A stretch of 64,000 bases of DNA. It comes from Zelopaecilomyces penicillatus (lineage: Eukaryota > Ascomycota > Sordariomycetes > Hypocreales > Pseudodiploosporaceae). Shown piece after piece: positions 46,079-56,235 of this stretch (its first letter is position 1; the number at the start of each line of letters is the position of its first letter). A program made the translations under genes and the position numbers. The stretch is taken from assembly GCA_005765155.1 (NCBI GenBank), contig VCCP01000003.1:5890001-5954000 (forward strand). The letters run 5' to 3'. The notes under the pieces are model-generated. The model was not told the DNA's origin and did no database searches. It saw only the letters and a list, made by a program, of their open reading frames with translations.

Positions 46079-47853
46079 GATGGCGGACGGTCTAGCTTGA
46101 ACGCTGTAGGTAAATTGTAAAGAGTATTACGACAAGAGTAATTTACAATTGATCTATGGGAGGATGCTGTTGCAAGAAAGAGAAAGACAAAAAGATGAGA
46201 GAGGTAAGAGATGGAAGAAAGAAAGAAGGCTGCAAGTAAGATGGACGGGTAGATGGGGTTCAAAGCTTTAAAGAGGGTTACATCGGGGACCAGGACCAGG
46301 GACACCAAAGAACTGGTCGCTGCACGGAACCAACAAGTGCATTTGGAAGAAGATCTAGACGGGGAAAAAAGGCGGGTGTCTCAGACCCGGAACGGGAGCA
46401 AGATGATGTAAGGGGGGGGGCAATCCGGTCCGGGAGTAAAATTCCGTCATGGAAGTGTATGTTAACGTCGGAATAAATTGGGGGTTCCCCTCTCTTCTTT
46501 CTCGCCTTTTGGCAACAAGTTTAATGGAGATAAGGTTGGCCGTGGACCATGCGTGAGCCAGCCAGGCCTTGTTGGGGTAATCAGACGGGCGATCTCTTCC
46601 GTTGAGGTGCATCCCATACCCCGGATCATCGGGTTGGTGGTTGTTTGTTTGTATGTATGTTGTATGTATTACTACCTTTTTCATGGGGTAATTGACCCTG
46701 TACTTCGTATACGCCCGTGTCGTCAAGGATGCGAGCCATTTGATAGGTAATACATACATTATCAAAGTCACAGCGCGGTATTTTACCCCGTTTACCCCAC
46801 AAAGCTATTGAATCACATTGAACACCCGATGCTGAGTGAGTTGGATGAAATAGTAGAAACACGGCGCACCCAGTTACGTCGGCTTTGGTTATCGGCAATT
46901 GGGAGCCAAGGCAAGCCACTCCGATCCAGCTTGGATCAGGTTTTACCCCGAGATACCGAGGCCGGGTAGGTGGCGGAGACGACGAAGCAACCCCCAACAA
47001 TGATGACCGGGGAAACAACACGCCCCCGCAAATATGCTGGGTAGGGGAATAATTGTTTACTGGGGAAGTTCTGGATGAGGTTTAGCAGCGACAGGTTTCC
47101 CCGCGTGTCTCCGCAACATCTCCACCTTGTGAAGTACGGAGTGTCTTTGGGAGAGAGACTTTTGCGATGACGCTGGTGGCTCAAAAGGCGTTGGGCTGCA
47201 AAAGATGGAAATTTCATCCTCATACTACACCTACCTTGCTTACATATCATTTTATAGAGTGAGTTTCTTAAATATATATTTAACTTTCCCAGCTCATCGT
47301 GTTTTTGCGGCGCGGCCCCACTCCCAGCCAACAGCCGGAAGACATAAATTTGTTCTTTTAAAAAAACATTGATGAGAAAGGCGGCGACCATCAGGAGCAA
47401 TAGAGCGAGTTATCAGTAGAATCTTTATCCAGGGTACTCTACCCAATCGATTATTTCAAAGGAATTTTTGCCTGGTTTTTATTCACATCATCGTAACGTT
47501 AAAACTTACCAGACACAGTCTCCTGGCGCCAACAAAAGGAAGACGCAAATATACGCAGCCAAAACGCCAACAGCGGGAGTAACATGCAGCCAGACCGTTA
47601 AAGTTTGTAGATGCAGTACAGGCAAAAACAAACTTGAACAGCTTCTTTTCAGTTGTCTTGATTCCCATTCATTGCGCTAATTCATTAACAGCCTGAGCAG
47701 AGTGCAGCTTCCAGATTTGCTTTCCATGCATTTAGAGGGAAGGCGGGAAGGTAGGGGGCGCTGTGAGCGAGCATTCCATGGACGTGGATCTTGAAAATCA
47801 ATCCAACTTGCAACTCATACTTGTGCATCGCTCTATCGCCAACCTCGCATACC
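46079..47853. other. divergent intergenic region
   Basis: Divides the MFS gene (minus) from the F-box-like pseudogene (plus). Holds a 9-G run at 46412 and the TTACCCC cluster. Open frames in it lack protein features. Confidence 0.5.
46574..46949. promoter_or_regulatory. cluster of five TTACCCC/GGGGTAA sites
   Basis: Exact copies at 46574-46580, 46685-46691, 46783-46789, 46792-46798 and 46943-46949. The first two read GGGGTAA, the others TTACCCC. A 7-mer on both strands is expected about once per 8 kb, so five in 376 bp is dense. The factor is unknown; C4-type sites often bind C2H2 zinc-finger proteins. The nearest start is that of the MFS permease. Confidence 0.4.
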
Positions 47854-49512
47854 ATGTCTCCCACATCGCTTTGCCAGAGTCAACAGAGCTTCAAATGGCA
47901 TAGTTTGCCTGCAGATATCCGGCTTCTCATCTTCAAGATTCTCATCCAAGATGGATGCCCCTTCAGTCGCTTGGCTACCGTGTCTCGAGAGTGGCAAGCA
48001 GACATCGAGCGACACAACTTTGCCCGCATTAAACTGACACCATCGCGCCTCGCTGATTTTCGTTCCATGACCGACCGCAATCGAGCCATCGTTGGATATA
48101 TCTGGTTTTGCCTCGAACTTAATGAATACGATTGCAGACAATGCCACAATATTGGCGGTCACTCACTCTCCGATAGGTTAGAATATTACCATCACGTAGC
48201 CAATACAGAGGAACCCTTCATCGCCGCATCATTTGAGAATCTATTTTCAGTTCTCAGCACATGGAATAGTCGTCAAGGTGGTTTGACACTGGATATCAGT
48301 GTCTACTCGCCAAGCGACTCAGAACATTGGTTCAAATATCTGACCTTTATGCCCGATACGCCTTCACATCTGTTGTCAGATGCTGGTACCAACAAAGTCT
48401 ATGATGATTCTCAACATGGCTGGGTAGGCGGTATTCGACGCTTTGCTCCACCTCGAATGTCTCTTAACAGAGTTTTCTATCCCATCATGGCCCTTTGGGA
48501 ATGGGACACCAATCAATCGTAGTACGAGTGGTGGGATCGACTTCCCTCAGTCCCCGCGGTAACCAATCTCCTTCTTCGGCAACAGAACCGCCGGAAATGG
48601 ATGCCTCGCTCTCTTGCACATATACTTACCTGCTTTCCAAGGCTCCAGGAAGTGCACTATGAGCCTTGGAGAGATTGGAATCCCATACAGAATCAAACAG
48701 ATGCAGGTGAGTCATTGTTGCTACTACATACCTAACTCAGGCTGTCACTCGCCCCGTTTGTGTTGGTAAATCCATTGCTAATGATTCAAATACACTACTT
48801 AGGCTATGAATATCTTTTCGAGGTTCTCCAATCCAGCAACAGACATCTCCAGAAGCTGGTCGTTTTTGAAAACTTCAACCAGCACTACCCCAATATACCG
48901 CAGCAATCCGGGGATGGTGTTGCATTGCTCGCCGGCAATGATTTTCGCCAACCGTCCCCAAATGTGAGCCGGAAGCTCGCACTCGTCATCAACCTTGAGC
49001 ATCTTGCAGCCTCCTTCATCACAGATGCTACTCATTTCTTCGAGGTTGAACCGTTTCCGCAGTGGCCAAATCTTACTTCACTTGTACTGACTTCAAAATT
49101 GCTTACGCCCGACGAGGATGTGACAAAAGTTGAGTACATGCTTGAAAGAGCGGCGGTGGCGGCGAAAAGAATGTCGCAACTGAAAACAATGGAGATTTGG
49201 AACGGAAGAAAGGGATTGGCAGCGCTCTTTAAATACCAGGTATGCCGCAAGACACGGCAAGCTAGCATCAGTTGACAAGACACATGGGCTTTGCACATGA
49301 AAGCATCTGTCATTCTAGCTTGGAGGGGCATAAATAACGATGACGGTTGGAGGCTCGATGTGGTTCAGGAGCAATTGCTGGATGAAGCCCTCATCATGTC
49401 TCACGCAGATGCCATTCACTACCTGAAGTTATCAGGCCAGGTGATTCGGCCAGTCTCGCTGCGTCAAATTCAGATAGAACAGAAGGCTTTGGAGAGCGCA
49501 CCAACTGTATAA
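47854..49512 (+). pseudogene. F-box-like protein gene with two in-frame stops
   Basis: Exons 47854-48706 and 48803-49512 read in one frame apart from a TAG at 48520-48522 and a TGA at 49273-49275. The N-terminal 50 residues (FKWHSLPADIRLLIFKILIQ, then CPFSRLATVSREWQADIER) form an F-box, the Skp1-binding element of SCF ubiquitin ligases. Beyond the TAG come YEWWDRLPSVPAVTNLLLRQ and FPRLQEVHYEPWRDWN, then LEHLAASFITDATHFFEV and RMSQLKTMEIWNGRKG, blocks I know from a large fungal F-box/DUF6546-like family. Protein similarity runs straight through both stops. Both could come from a TGG by one G-to-A change. A shortened 222-residue F-box product is possible. Confidence 0.7.
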
Positions 49513-49513
49513 T

Positions 49514-49577
49514 ATAGATCTCTGGAAATTTCTAGCAATTTCTAGAAACTCCAGGAATGTCGAGAAATTGCTAGAAA
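49514..49577. repeat. 10-bp-period array, copy 5
   Basis: Units ATAGATCTCT, GGAAATTTCT, AGCAATTTCT, a nine-base AGAAACTCC, then AGGAATGTCG, AGAAATTGCT and a partial. It begins immediately after the last codon of the F-box-like pseudogene. Confidence 0.75.
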
Positions 49578-49699
49578 GTTATGAAAATACCGGTCAAGCA
49601 ATGAGTTACAGGTAAAGCCTGCTGGATGTGTGTGAGTGGGGCATATCGGATATACCGCTGACCCTCACCCTGGACAGTCTATGTAGCGTGTTCTTAAAC

Positions 49700-49960
49700 A
49701 TCGTATCCAACCCGTCCAACGGAAACCATACTGTGGTTTTTCTAAAGCTGGTGACATTATTACTGATTCTCCCATTGCTGTGATAGGTGAAACTATCCAG
49801 CAGACAACAGCTTTAGACATCCATCTGCTTTCTCCGGGACTTGGTGATGAAATCTGCAATGATTGTTGTGAACCTGGGATGACTTAAAAGTGAACTTCTG
49901 TGAAGCTTTTTTAACTTGCATACTGTATTGACACTTTTTAGTACGAATTGTAACCTGGAC
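49700..49960 (+). pseudogene. decayed PKS dehydratase fragment
   Basis: Between 49768 and 49862 the DNA matches PKS exon 7 (about 32737-32829) at roughly 78-79 percent by hand alignment. One frame gives AVIGETIQQTT where the live gene has AMIGEAIRQTT. A later segment, AGTACGAATTGT near 49940, fits the live SWYEFS codons. Indels and stops prevent coding. It is a scrap of a DH domain from a close PKS relative. Confidence 0.6.
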
Positions 49961-50824
49961 AAAATTTCCAACAGCTAGTTTCGCATATTATATCATAATT
50001 GAGAAAAAATGGGCTTTTTCTAAGTATGCCGCTATTTCGACGATGTTCATCTTTTACACGGGCATTCTCGTTCTCGTTCTAGGGTAGGCTCACACGCTGC
50101 TGTACTGCGTTTAATAGGCGCTATACCTTGACATTACAACACACCACAACGTATCTAAGCATTTGTCCTTTCAAACACAAACTATACTACCAGTTAATAT
50201 TAAATGAGTTGGAGTCTGCAAATCACGTTGTGATGAGGCAATAATCTTCAATCATCTTCTTTTGCAAGTCTCAAACCTTATATGCTAATACCCAGACTAA
50301 TATTACACCAGGAATGGCATGTGTCTAGACTTACCTCATCATCAACATGAAATCGAATCCGGTAAAGAGAAAAATCCAACGAAGAATTAACAAACCTGCC
50401 TATGAAAAGCCTCATTTGATCCTCAACAAGGCAATTCTGCCCACCCAGGACACGGCCTAGTGTCTTTCAACATGAGCACAGTTGCAGCCATGAGAGCTCC
50501 ACGTTCCAACCAAAAGTAGAATAGCCGCCGGTCCCGCAGCTGCCGTTCCAAGGACCCCACTATTTGGCAAAAAATAATGGCAAAACTCTGACCGCCCTGC
50601 AAGAAAAGATAGAGAGAGATAGGTGGGCAGAAAGACAGGGCCCTGCGATTAGAAGGAAAAAATCTCGAGACAGACTAGGGGAGATCTTGAGATAAGAATT
50701 ACACCGTGTCTTTTCTTTCCCTCGCGATACATTCTTGACATATCTCTCTCCACCCAATTGCTTCATTTCGAAGCAATAACTCAAAGAGAATTAAAACCCC
50801 CAAGACAAGAAAAACAAGACAACC
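49961..50824. other. intergenic, Nop6 promoter side
   Basis: No gene seen; includes the upstream region of the Nop6-like gene. Confidence 0.5.
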
Positions 50825-52015
50825 ATGAAGAGCAAGCGTGCGCGCGAGGCCGAGGAGGACAAGAAGCCGGCTGTTGTGGCTGATGTCATGGCCGTCGACG
50901 ACAAGCCCGCCAAGAAGCGCAAGCGCAGCGGCGACGATGACGAGAATGTCAATGGCGACTCTGCTGGCGGCGCAGAGGTGAAGAAGGCGAAAAAGGACAA
51001 GAAGGATAAGAAAGATAAGAAAGACAAGAAGGATAAGAAGGATAAGAAGAAAGACAAGCAGGAGTCCAGGAAGGAGAAGAAGGACAAGCGCAAGGACCTG
51101 ATGGATCTGCCCGAAGAGGATGCTGTTGTCGACGAGGAGACTACCACCAACGGCGCAGAGAGCAAAGAGAGCCCCGCTGCGGCAGAGGTAGATGCGAAAA
51201 AGTCCAAGAAGAAGTCCAAGAAGGATGACAGCAAGGCGGACAAGGAGACAGCGACCACCAATGGCACTACCAACGGAGTCACCAACGGCGATAGCGAGGC
51301 TGCTGCTGCTGCTGCAAAGGCCGACAAGAAGGAGAAGAAGAAGGAAAAGAAGAACAAGAACAAGCCCAACTCTTTATCCGCCGCCAACGGTGAACCCCAG
51401 GCCGACGCTATTGATCTCGACGCCTCAACCGCAGGCAAAGCCGACCGACATATCGTCTTCATCGGCAACCTTCCATACAGCGCGACTGTGGCCTCTATTA
51501 CTGCCCACTTTGCGTCTCTGTCTCCTGTCGCTGTGCGCTGCCTCACCAAGCGGGGCACTGTGCCCGGCAGCAAGGACTCGTGCCGTGGTATTGCCTTTGT
51601 CGAGTTTGGCACGTCAGTGAACCAGCGGACATGTCTTGACAAGTTCCACCATTCTGAGTTTAACGATGGCTCGTCTGCGCCTAGGAAAATCAACGTCGAG
51701 TTAACGTGAGTATCCTCCCTCTTGTGACTTTTAAAACCACAATCCCGGTTTATTTTGCCCAAAATACATTCTTTCTTTTCACCCAAACATTTCACTCAAT
51801 TGCTAACATATTGTTTGTACAGCGCCGGCGGAGGTGGCAAAACCCAGTTCCGACAGGACAAAATCCGCGACAAGAACATCAAACTCGACGAAAACCGCAC
51901 CAAGCGCATCGAAAAGGAACACACCGCCAAGGAAGCCAGCGGCGAGGCTAGCAAAAAGGTCGAGGATAGCATACACCCCAGTCGTCTGGCTAGACTCCCG
52001 GGTCTGGGTCGATGA
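50825..52015 (+). CDS. nop6: Nop6-like nucleolar RNA-binding protein
   Basis: Exons 50825-51705 and 51823-52015 encode 357 residues. The N-terminal half is highly charged, with a run of KKDK units near residues 55-80 and many basic nuclear/nucleolar signals. A single RRM follows (about 210-295) with RHIVFIGNLPYSATV as RNP2 and SCRGIAFVEFG as RNP1. The C-terminus is GGGGKTQFRQDKIRDKN. This is the Nop6 layout; the yeast protein binds RNA and aids small-subunit assembly in the nucleolus. The Lys-rich repeats give a long minus-strand open frame that is not a gene. Confidence 0.9.
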
Positions 52016-53152
52016 GGCTGACCTCTGCTAACAAAAAACGACGAGTCTAAAAAATGACTGAAATAGCTTTTCCCCCACAGAGTGGGAGGGGGGAAAGGAG
52101 AAGAAAAAGTCATCATTAATACTGGAGTTGGGCTTCTATATACTATGTTTGCATTTTCGCATTGTGTACTTTTGGCATTTTGCAATGTTCTTCTTACGTT
52201 TATCTTCCTAGGGTCATGAGAGAGTTGAAAAAGTGTCCATGTTGGATGATGTGGTTCCTGAATATGTTCTATCAGACTCCCCAAGGGTTAGAAACATGAG
52301 GTCGGAGAAAAAACTGGAGGATGATTTTGTGTATACCTGTATGCATAGAGCGAGATACCCTTCCCATAGATGGTTGGATGGAGATTTGACCCTACAATGA
52401 ATACCATGGACATCTGACTCAATAGAGACTCACAAATACGCAAGTGAGTGTTTTTCGTTGTCCTCGGACTTTGAAATCACATCCTCAAAATTACGTGGAC
52501 TTCATCAAAAACCATCGTGACCTCAATTTGCGTACGTGTGCTATCTATAAAAGACAAAATGAAAATCGGGTCAAAAAAAAGACAAGGGGACCATGATTGG
52601 GCTGGAAAAAAATGGTCGCAAAATGATAATCAAGTCTGCCAGACGCCACTGTGCAGCAAAAATCATCGTCCGACAATTGCCATGACCCTCGGGGACACCA
52701 TCGAATGCATTCGTTCGTGTAAGCACACGTCAAATTGTGTATCCCAGGCTCGCTGCGGACTGCCAAATCAACAAGGAGCAACAAAAACATCAAGTATGTA
52801 AAACGGCGGAGTGTGCCTGACACAGAGGAACAAAACCGCTTTGATTAATGGGTAAAAATTGGGCCATATTCCCCTCCCTCCTCTAGCTTTCCATGCCACC
52901 ACCACCCTTCCTTGCTTGCCATTGGCAAATCGACCTAGCTCCTGCAAACATATATAGACGACGGTCCAAAAAAAGATATCGTCTCGCAGAGTCCGTCTTT
53001 GCCTCAGCGCCAGGGCCGTCGTCAGAGCGACTGGCTGAAAGTGCACCAAATACAGAGGGACAAGAAAAGACCTTGCCGAGTCTAAGATGATTGGCCCTCG
53101 CCGTTTCGAAACATCTCAACTAAACACACAAAAACATTCTGGGGGATATCGT
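52016..53152. other. intergenic, no gene seen
   Basis: Convergent 3' regions of Nop6 (plus) and Rac1 (minus). Small open frames have no support. Confidence 0.5.
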
Positions 53153-54182
53153 TTATAGAATCGAGCACTTGGACTTTTTGCGACTCGAAGTCTGTGGCTG
53201 TGGGTTTAAGACGGCACTATCGAGGTGGGTTTTGGTTAGTGCTGGGAGAGCTTTCATGGGAAAGCAAACTTGATCAAGGGTAATTTTTCCTACCGGATGG
53301 CCTCGTCAAAGACGCTCTTCAGGTTTCGCTGCGTGAGAGCTGAGCATTCAATGTACTTGTAGATAATCTTGGCCGCCTTATTGGCCTCCTTGACGTATTG
53401 TAAAACGTTTTCGTATTTGACGGGTTCCATGTGCTGCTTCGTCAAAGCTGCGCGCGTCGCGGGGTCGTCTCGCAAATCGATCTTGGTGCCGACCAAGATG
53501 ATGGGCGTTCCGGACGAGTGATGTGTGATTTCGGGGAGCCACTGAGAATTGTTAGATATTTTTTTTGGCCGAAATCAGGCGAGTTGCCGTCACGGTGTAT
53601 CGTACCTTGGCTGCCACGTTGTCGTACGAAGGTGGGCTCACGACGGAGAAGCAGATGAGAAAGACATCGGTTTGAGGGTACGACAGCGGACGCAATCGAT
53701 CATAATCCTCCTGACCGGCAGTATCCCAAAGTCCCAAGCTGATAGGCTTGCCATCGACGATAACACTAGCTGAGTAGTTGTCGAAACTGGAAAGAGCAGA
53801 ATCGGGTTAGCATTGCGAAAGGGGGCCGGCGAGCTGGGCAAACTGCTTGGAATCGAGCCGATCAAAGGGGCGGGTAGTACGAACACTGTAGGGATGTATT
53901 CGCCGGGGAAAGCGTTGGTGGTGTATGAAATGAGCAAGCACGTCTGAAAGAGAGAGAGAAAGTAAGCCAAAGAGGACTCGCTGCAGCAGTTGTCTTCTGG
54001 AGGGAAACTTCGAATCGTGAATGGATGGGGGCAAAGTGATTGCGTACCTTGCCGACAGCACCGTCTCCAGTTACGACACACTAGATGAAGCAGTTAGCAA
54101 GTCAAAGAACTTCCTAAGAGCTTTTTTGCCGCGCTGAGAGGAGAAAACACGCCTTCAACGATTGAACGCCAGCCTGAGCCAT
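53153..54182 (-). CDS. rac1: Rho-family GTPase Rac1
   Basis: Six exons on the minus strand: 54182-54153, 54080-54048, 53943-53885, 53786-53606, 53541-53294, 53216-53153; 204 residues. It begins MAQAGVQSLK as fungal Rac1 does. The P-loop GDGAVGKT, switch I YIPTVFDNY, switch II WDTAGQEDYDRLRPL, base motif GTKIDL and the ECSAL loop are all present. The end is a polybasic KKSK followed by CSIL, a CaaX box predicting geranylgeranylation and plasma-membrane attachment. Rac1 controls polarity, hyphal branching and NADPH oxidase. The segment YVKEANKAAKIIYKYIECSA is a few residues longer than I expect. Intron 1 appears to be GC-AG (AAG/GCGTGT), and intron 3 has a GTTCGT donor. Confidence 0.93.
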
Positions 54183-54444
54183 GTTTAATGTGCGTGAAGC
54201 AAAGTCTGCTTCCGGTGTAGAATAGTCAAGTCGATGTGGCGCGGCAGGGTTGGGTGGTCGCAAATGGGATGATAGGAAGCAATCGAGAGGTCCTTTTCTC
54301 GGGCGGTCTGGGGCCGGCTCCGGTCTTTGTGAGGAGGGGTTGGTCTCTGGAGCTATGCTTTGGGGGCGAGCGGGTGGTTGGCGGGGAATGAACGGGGTTC
54401 GCTGTAGATGGCCCGTAGACGGTGTAAAACAGAGGCAAGAGGTA

Positions 54445-54486
54445 CGATGGGCGATGGGCGATGGGCGATGGGCGATGGGCGATGGG
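54445..54486. repeat. CGATGGG minisatellite (six units)
   Basis: Six perfect head-to-tail copies of a 7-bp unit, followed by diverged GATGGGTG copies up to about 54545. It lies 260 bp upstream of the rac1 start codon. Confidence 0.9.
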
Positions 54487-54789
54487 TGTTTGCTGATGTT
54501 TGTTGATGTACGATGGGTGGTGATGGGTGAGGATGGGCGATGGGACTGGACTGTCGTCGTGGGGGAAGTTTCACGGCTGCAAGATGAGTGTATCAACGTC
54601 AGAGAGCGACTCGCACACACGGGGGGGTTCAGCCGCAGGAGATGAAGCTCCAGTGGTGCTGGAAAAGGGAGAGACCCTGAGGCGAGGAGTGCTGTCGATT
54701 GGGGTGTCTACTAGCGCCGATTGTGCTGTAATAGCGGGCTTTCAGTGGGCTTTCAGTGGGACCACCATAAGGGACTGTTGTCTACATGG

Positions 54790-54834
54790 AGATATTGCTG
54801 GAAATCTCGAGCAATCTCCAGAAATTGCTAGTAA
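54790..54834. repeat. 10-bp-period array, copy 6
   Basis: Units AGATATTGCT, GGAAATCTCG, AGCAATCTCC, AGAAATTGCT and a partial AGTAA, each exactly ten bases. Confidence 0.8.
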
Positions 54835-55448
54835 AGAACATATATATAATTAAATAAATTATTCTGGTTTCCTAATCACAAAATAGAGTGTCATGGCGGT
54901 GGTGTTTGTTTTCACCCTTTTGCTCGCCTTGCCTGCAGTGAGCGCTTCGACACCAGGAATGGGAGCAGCAAATCAGGAGCTCGCACACGCCAAACAAAGA
55001 AAACACCGATAAGTGCGGAAAGGGAGAGGCGGGGTGTCACGTACGCCTCAACATCTAATGCTGGCAAATAGGAGACCGGAACCGGGATCGAGAAGGGGGC
55101 CATGGAAGCAAGGACGTGGAGCGAAAAAGAGACGAATTCCAAAACACTACAAGTTGAAGGCGAGACAAACTCTCTCACGCTGGGTTAACAAAAAGAAATG
55201 GCACTAGGCGATTCCAAGGCACTGGGCGCCTTTGTCTCGCACAATGGAAGCTTTCTAGCACAAAATTGCAATGTCATTGCTTTTGCTGCCATCCATAGCT
55301 TTGAGATGTCACAATCACATTTGTAAGTGGTCAGCGAAGCGCTTGCGACTCGTGATTTGGGGTTTAATATCTGATGGACCAACCAACAGGCCTTTAGCCG
55401 AGGTCGCCAGGCTAGTGATGGAAGGCTCGGTGACGAATTAGGTAGTTA

Positions 55449-55460
55449 GGGGGGGGGGGG
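55449..55460. repeat. poly-G tract (12 G)
   Basis: A 12-G run in noncoding DNA. Confidence 0.9.
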
Positions 55461-55842
55461 TTTCATCTGAGTAAAACCGCCCCAAAACTGCCTTACCAGC
55501 AGAGCAGGGCATTCATCTAGATATGGTAAGGAGTACAAGACGTAACTTGACTGGCGCCAGGTGACAGATGAAGCAGAGATCTACTGGATGGGTAGACTTG
55601 GCAGAACATCATACAGTGATCGATCGCGCTCTGAGTAATCATAGCCAACGGCACGGACCGGCTTACTTGCTGCGCAAAATGCTTGTGCCTCGTTAGAGAT
55701 CGACCTTTTGGTTTTGGTGATCACTGAACCCAGCGATATCAAGCGTATCTACCAAGGCACACTAGCAACAGGTAGGGGGAAATAAACACCGCTAATGTGA
55801 CATCCCTCCAGCTTTATGAGAGGCTTGGGTAGTTTATTTAAA

Positions 55843-55902
55843 TGATATTTCTAGACATATCTGGGTATTGCTAGATATTGCTAGGAATAGCTAGATATTT
55901 GC
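55843..55902. repeat. 10-bp-period array, copy 7
   Basis: Six exact ten-base units: TGATATTTCT, AGACATATCT, GGGTATTGCT, AGATATTGCT, AGGAATAGCT and AGATATTTGC. Confidence 0.8.
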
Positions 55903-55914
55903 ATATTAATTGGT

Positions 55915-56235
55915 ATGAAATTCTTTATGCATGTCCTGGCTGTGTTTCTATTCACCCTGAAGGTAGTCAGTCTCCAGATAACCAAGATGAAGAAGGTACC
56001 AACACCTGACACCGAACCAAAGCGAAAGAAGAATAGCGCAGCACCAACTCTTTGTAACACTTTCAATTCTCTGATTCCTCAATCTCATGGTTTAGCACGG
56101 AGTTGGTGCGATTTGTCTTGGCATGAGTCGCGAGATAAGAAAATCCCAACCTTCCTTAACAGATGTGCGTTAAAAACATGCTGTGTTTCTGATAGGACAC
56201 CAAGTACCTCGGCAAAACACCGTGCGTTGCATTGA
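55915..56235 (+). CDS. possible small secreted protein (weak)
   Basis: A 106-codon frame opening with MKFFMHVLAVFLFTLKVVS, which looks like a signal peptide, followed by a Lys-rich and then Ser/Cys-containing part with five cysteines. No family is recognised and there is no splice or codon evidence. It begins 12 nt after a decamer array. It could be chance. Confidence 0.2.
   Translation: MKFFMHVLAVFLFTLKVVSLQITKMKKVPTPDTEPKRKKNSAAPTLCNTFNSLIPQSHGLARSWCDLSWHESRDKKIPTFLNRCALKTCCVSDRTPSTSAKHRALH

Larger units (their letters stand above)
54183..55914. other. intergenic with repeats
   Basis: Upstream side of rac1. Contains the CGATGGG minisatellite, two decamer arrays and a 12-G run. No supported gene. 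Confidence 0.5.

Noticed and set aside
39281..47726. 20-base near match (19 of 20) AGCTTCC.ATTTGCTTTCC near 39281 and 47707
   Set aside because: One match of this size is close to chance for 64 kb and no flanking similarity was seen.
50791..51795. Long minus-strand open frame (334 codons) opposite Nop6
   Set aside because: It is the mirror of Lys-rich and Ala-rich codons; its product is Ser/Phe/Leu low-complexity, and the plus strand has a clear RRM protein.
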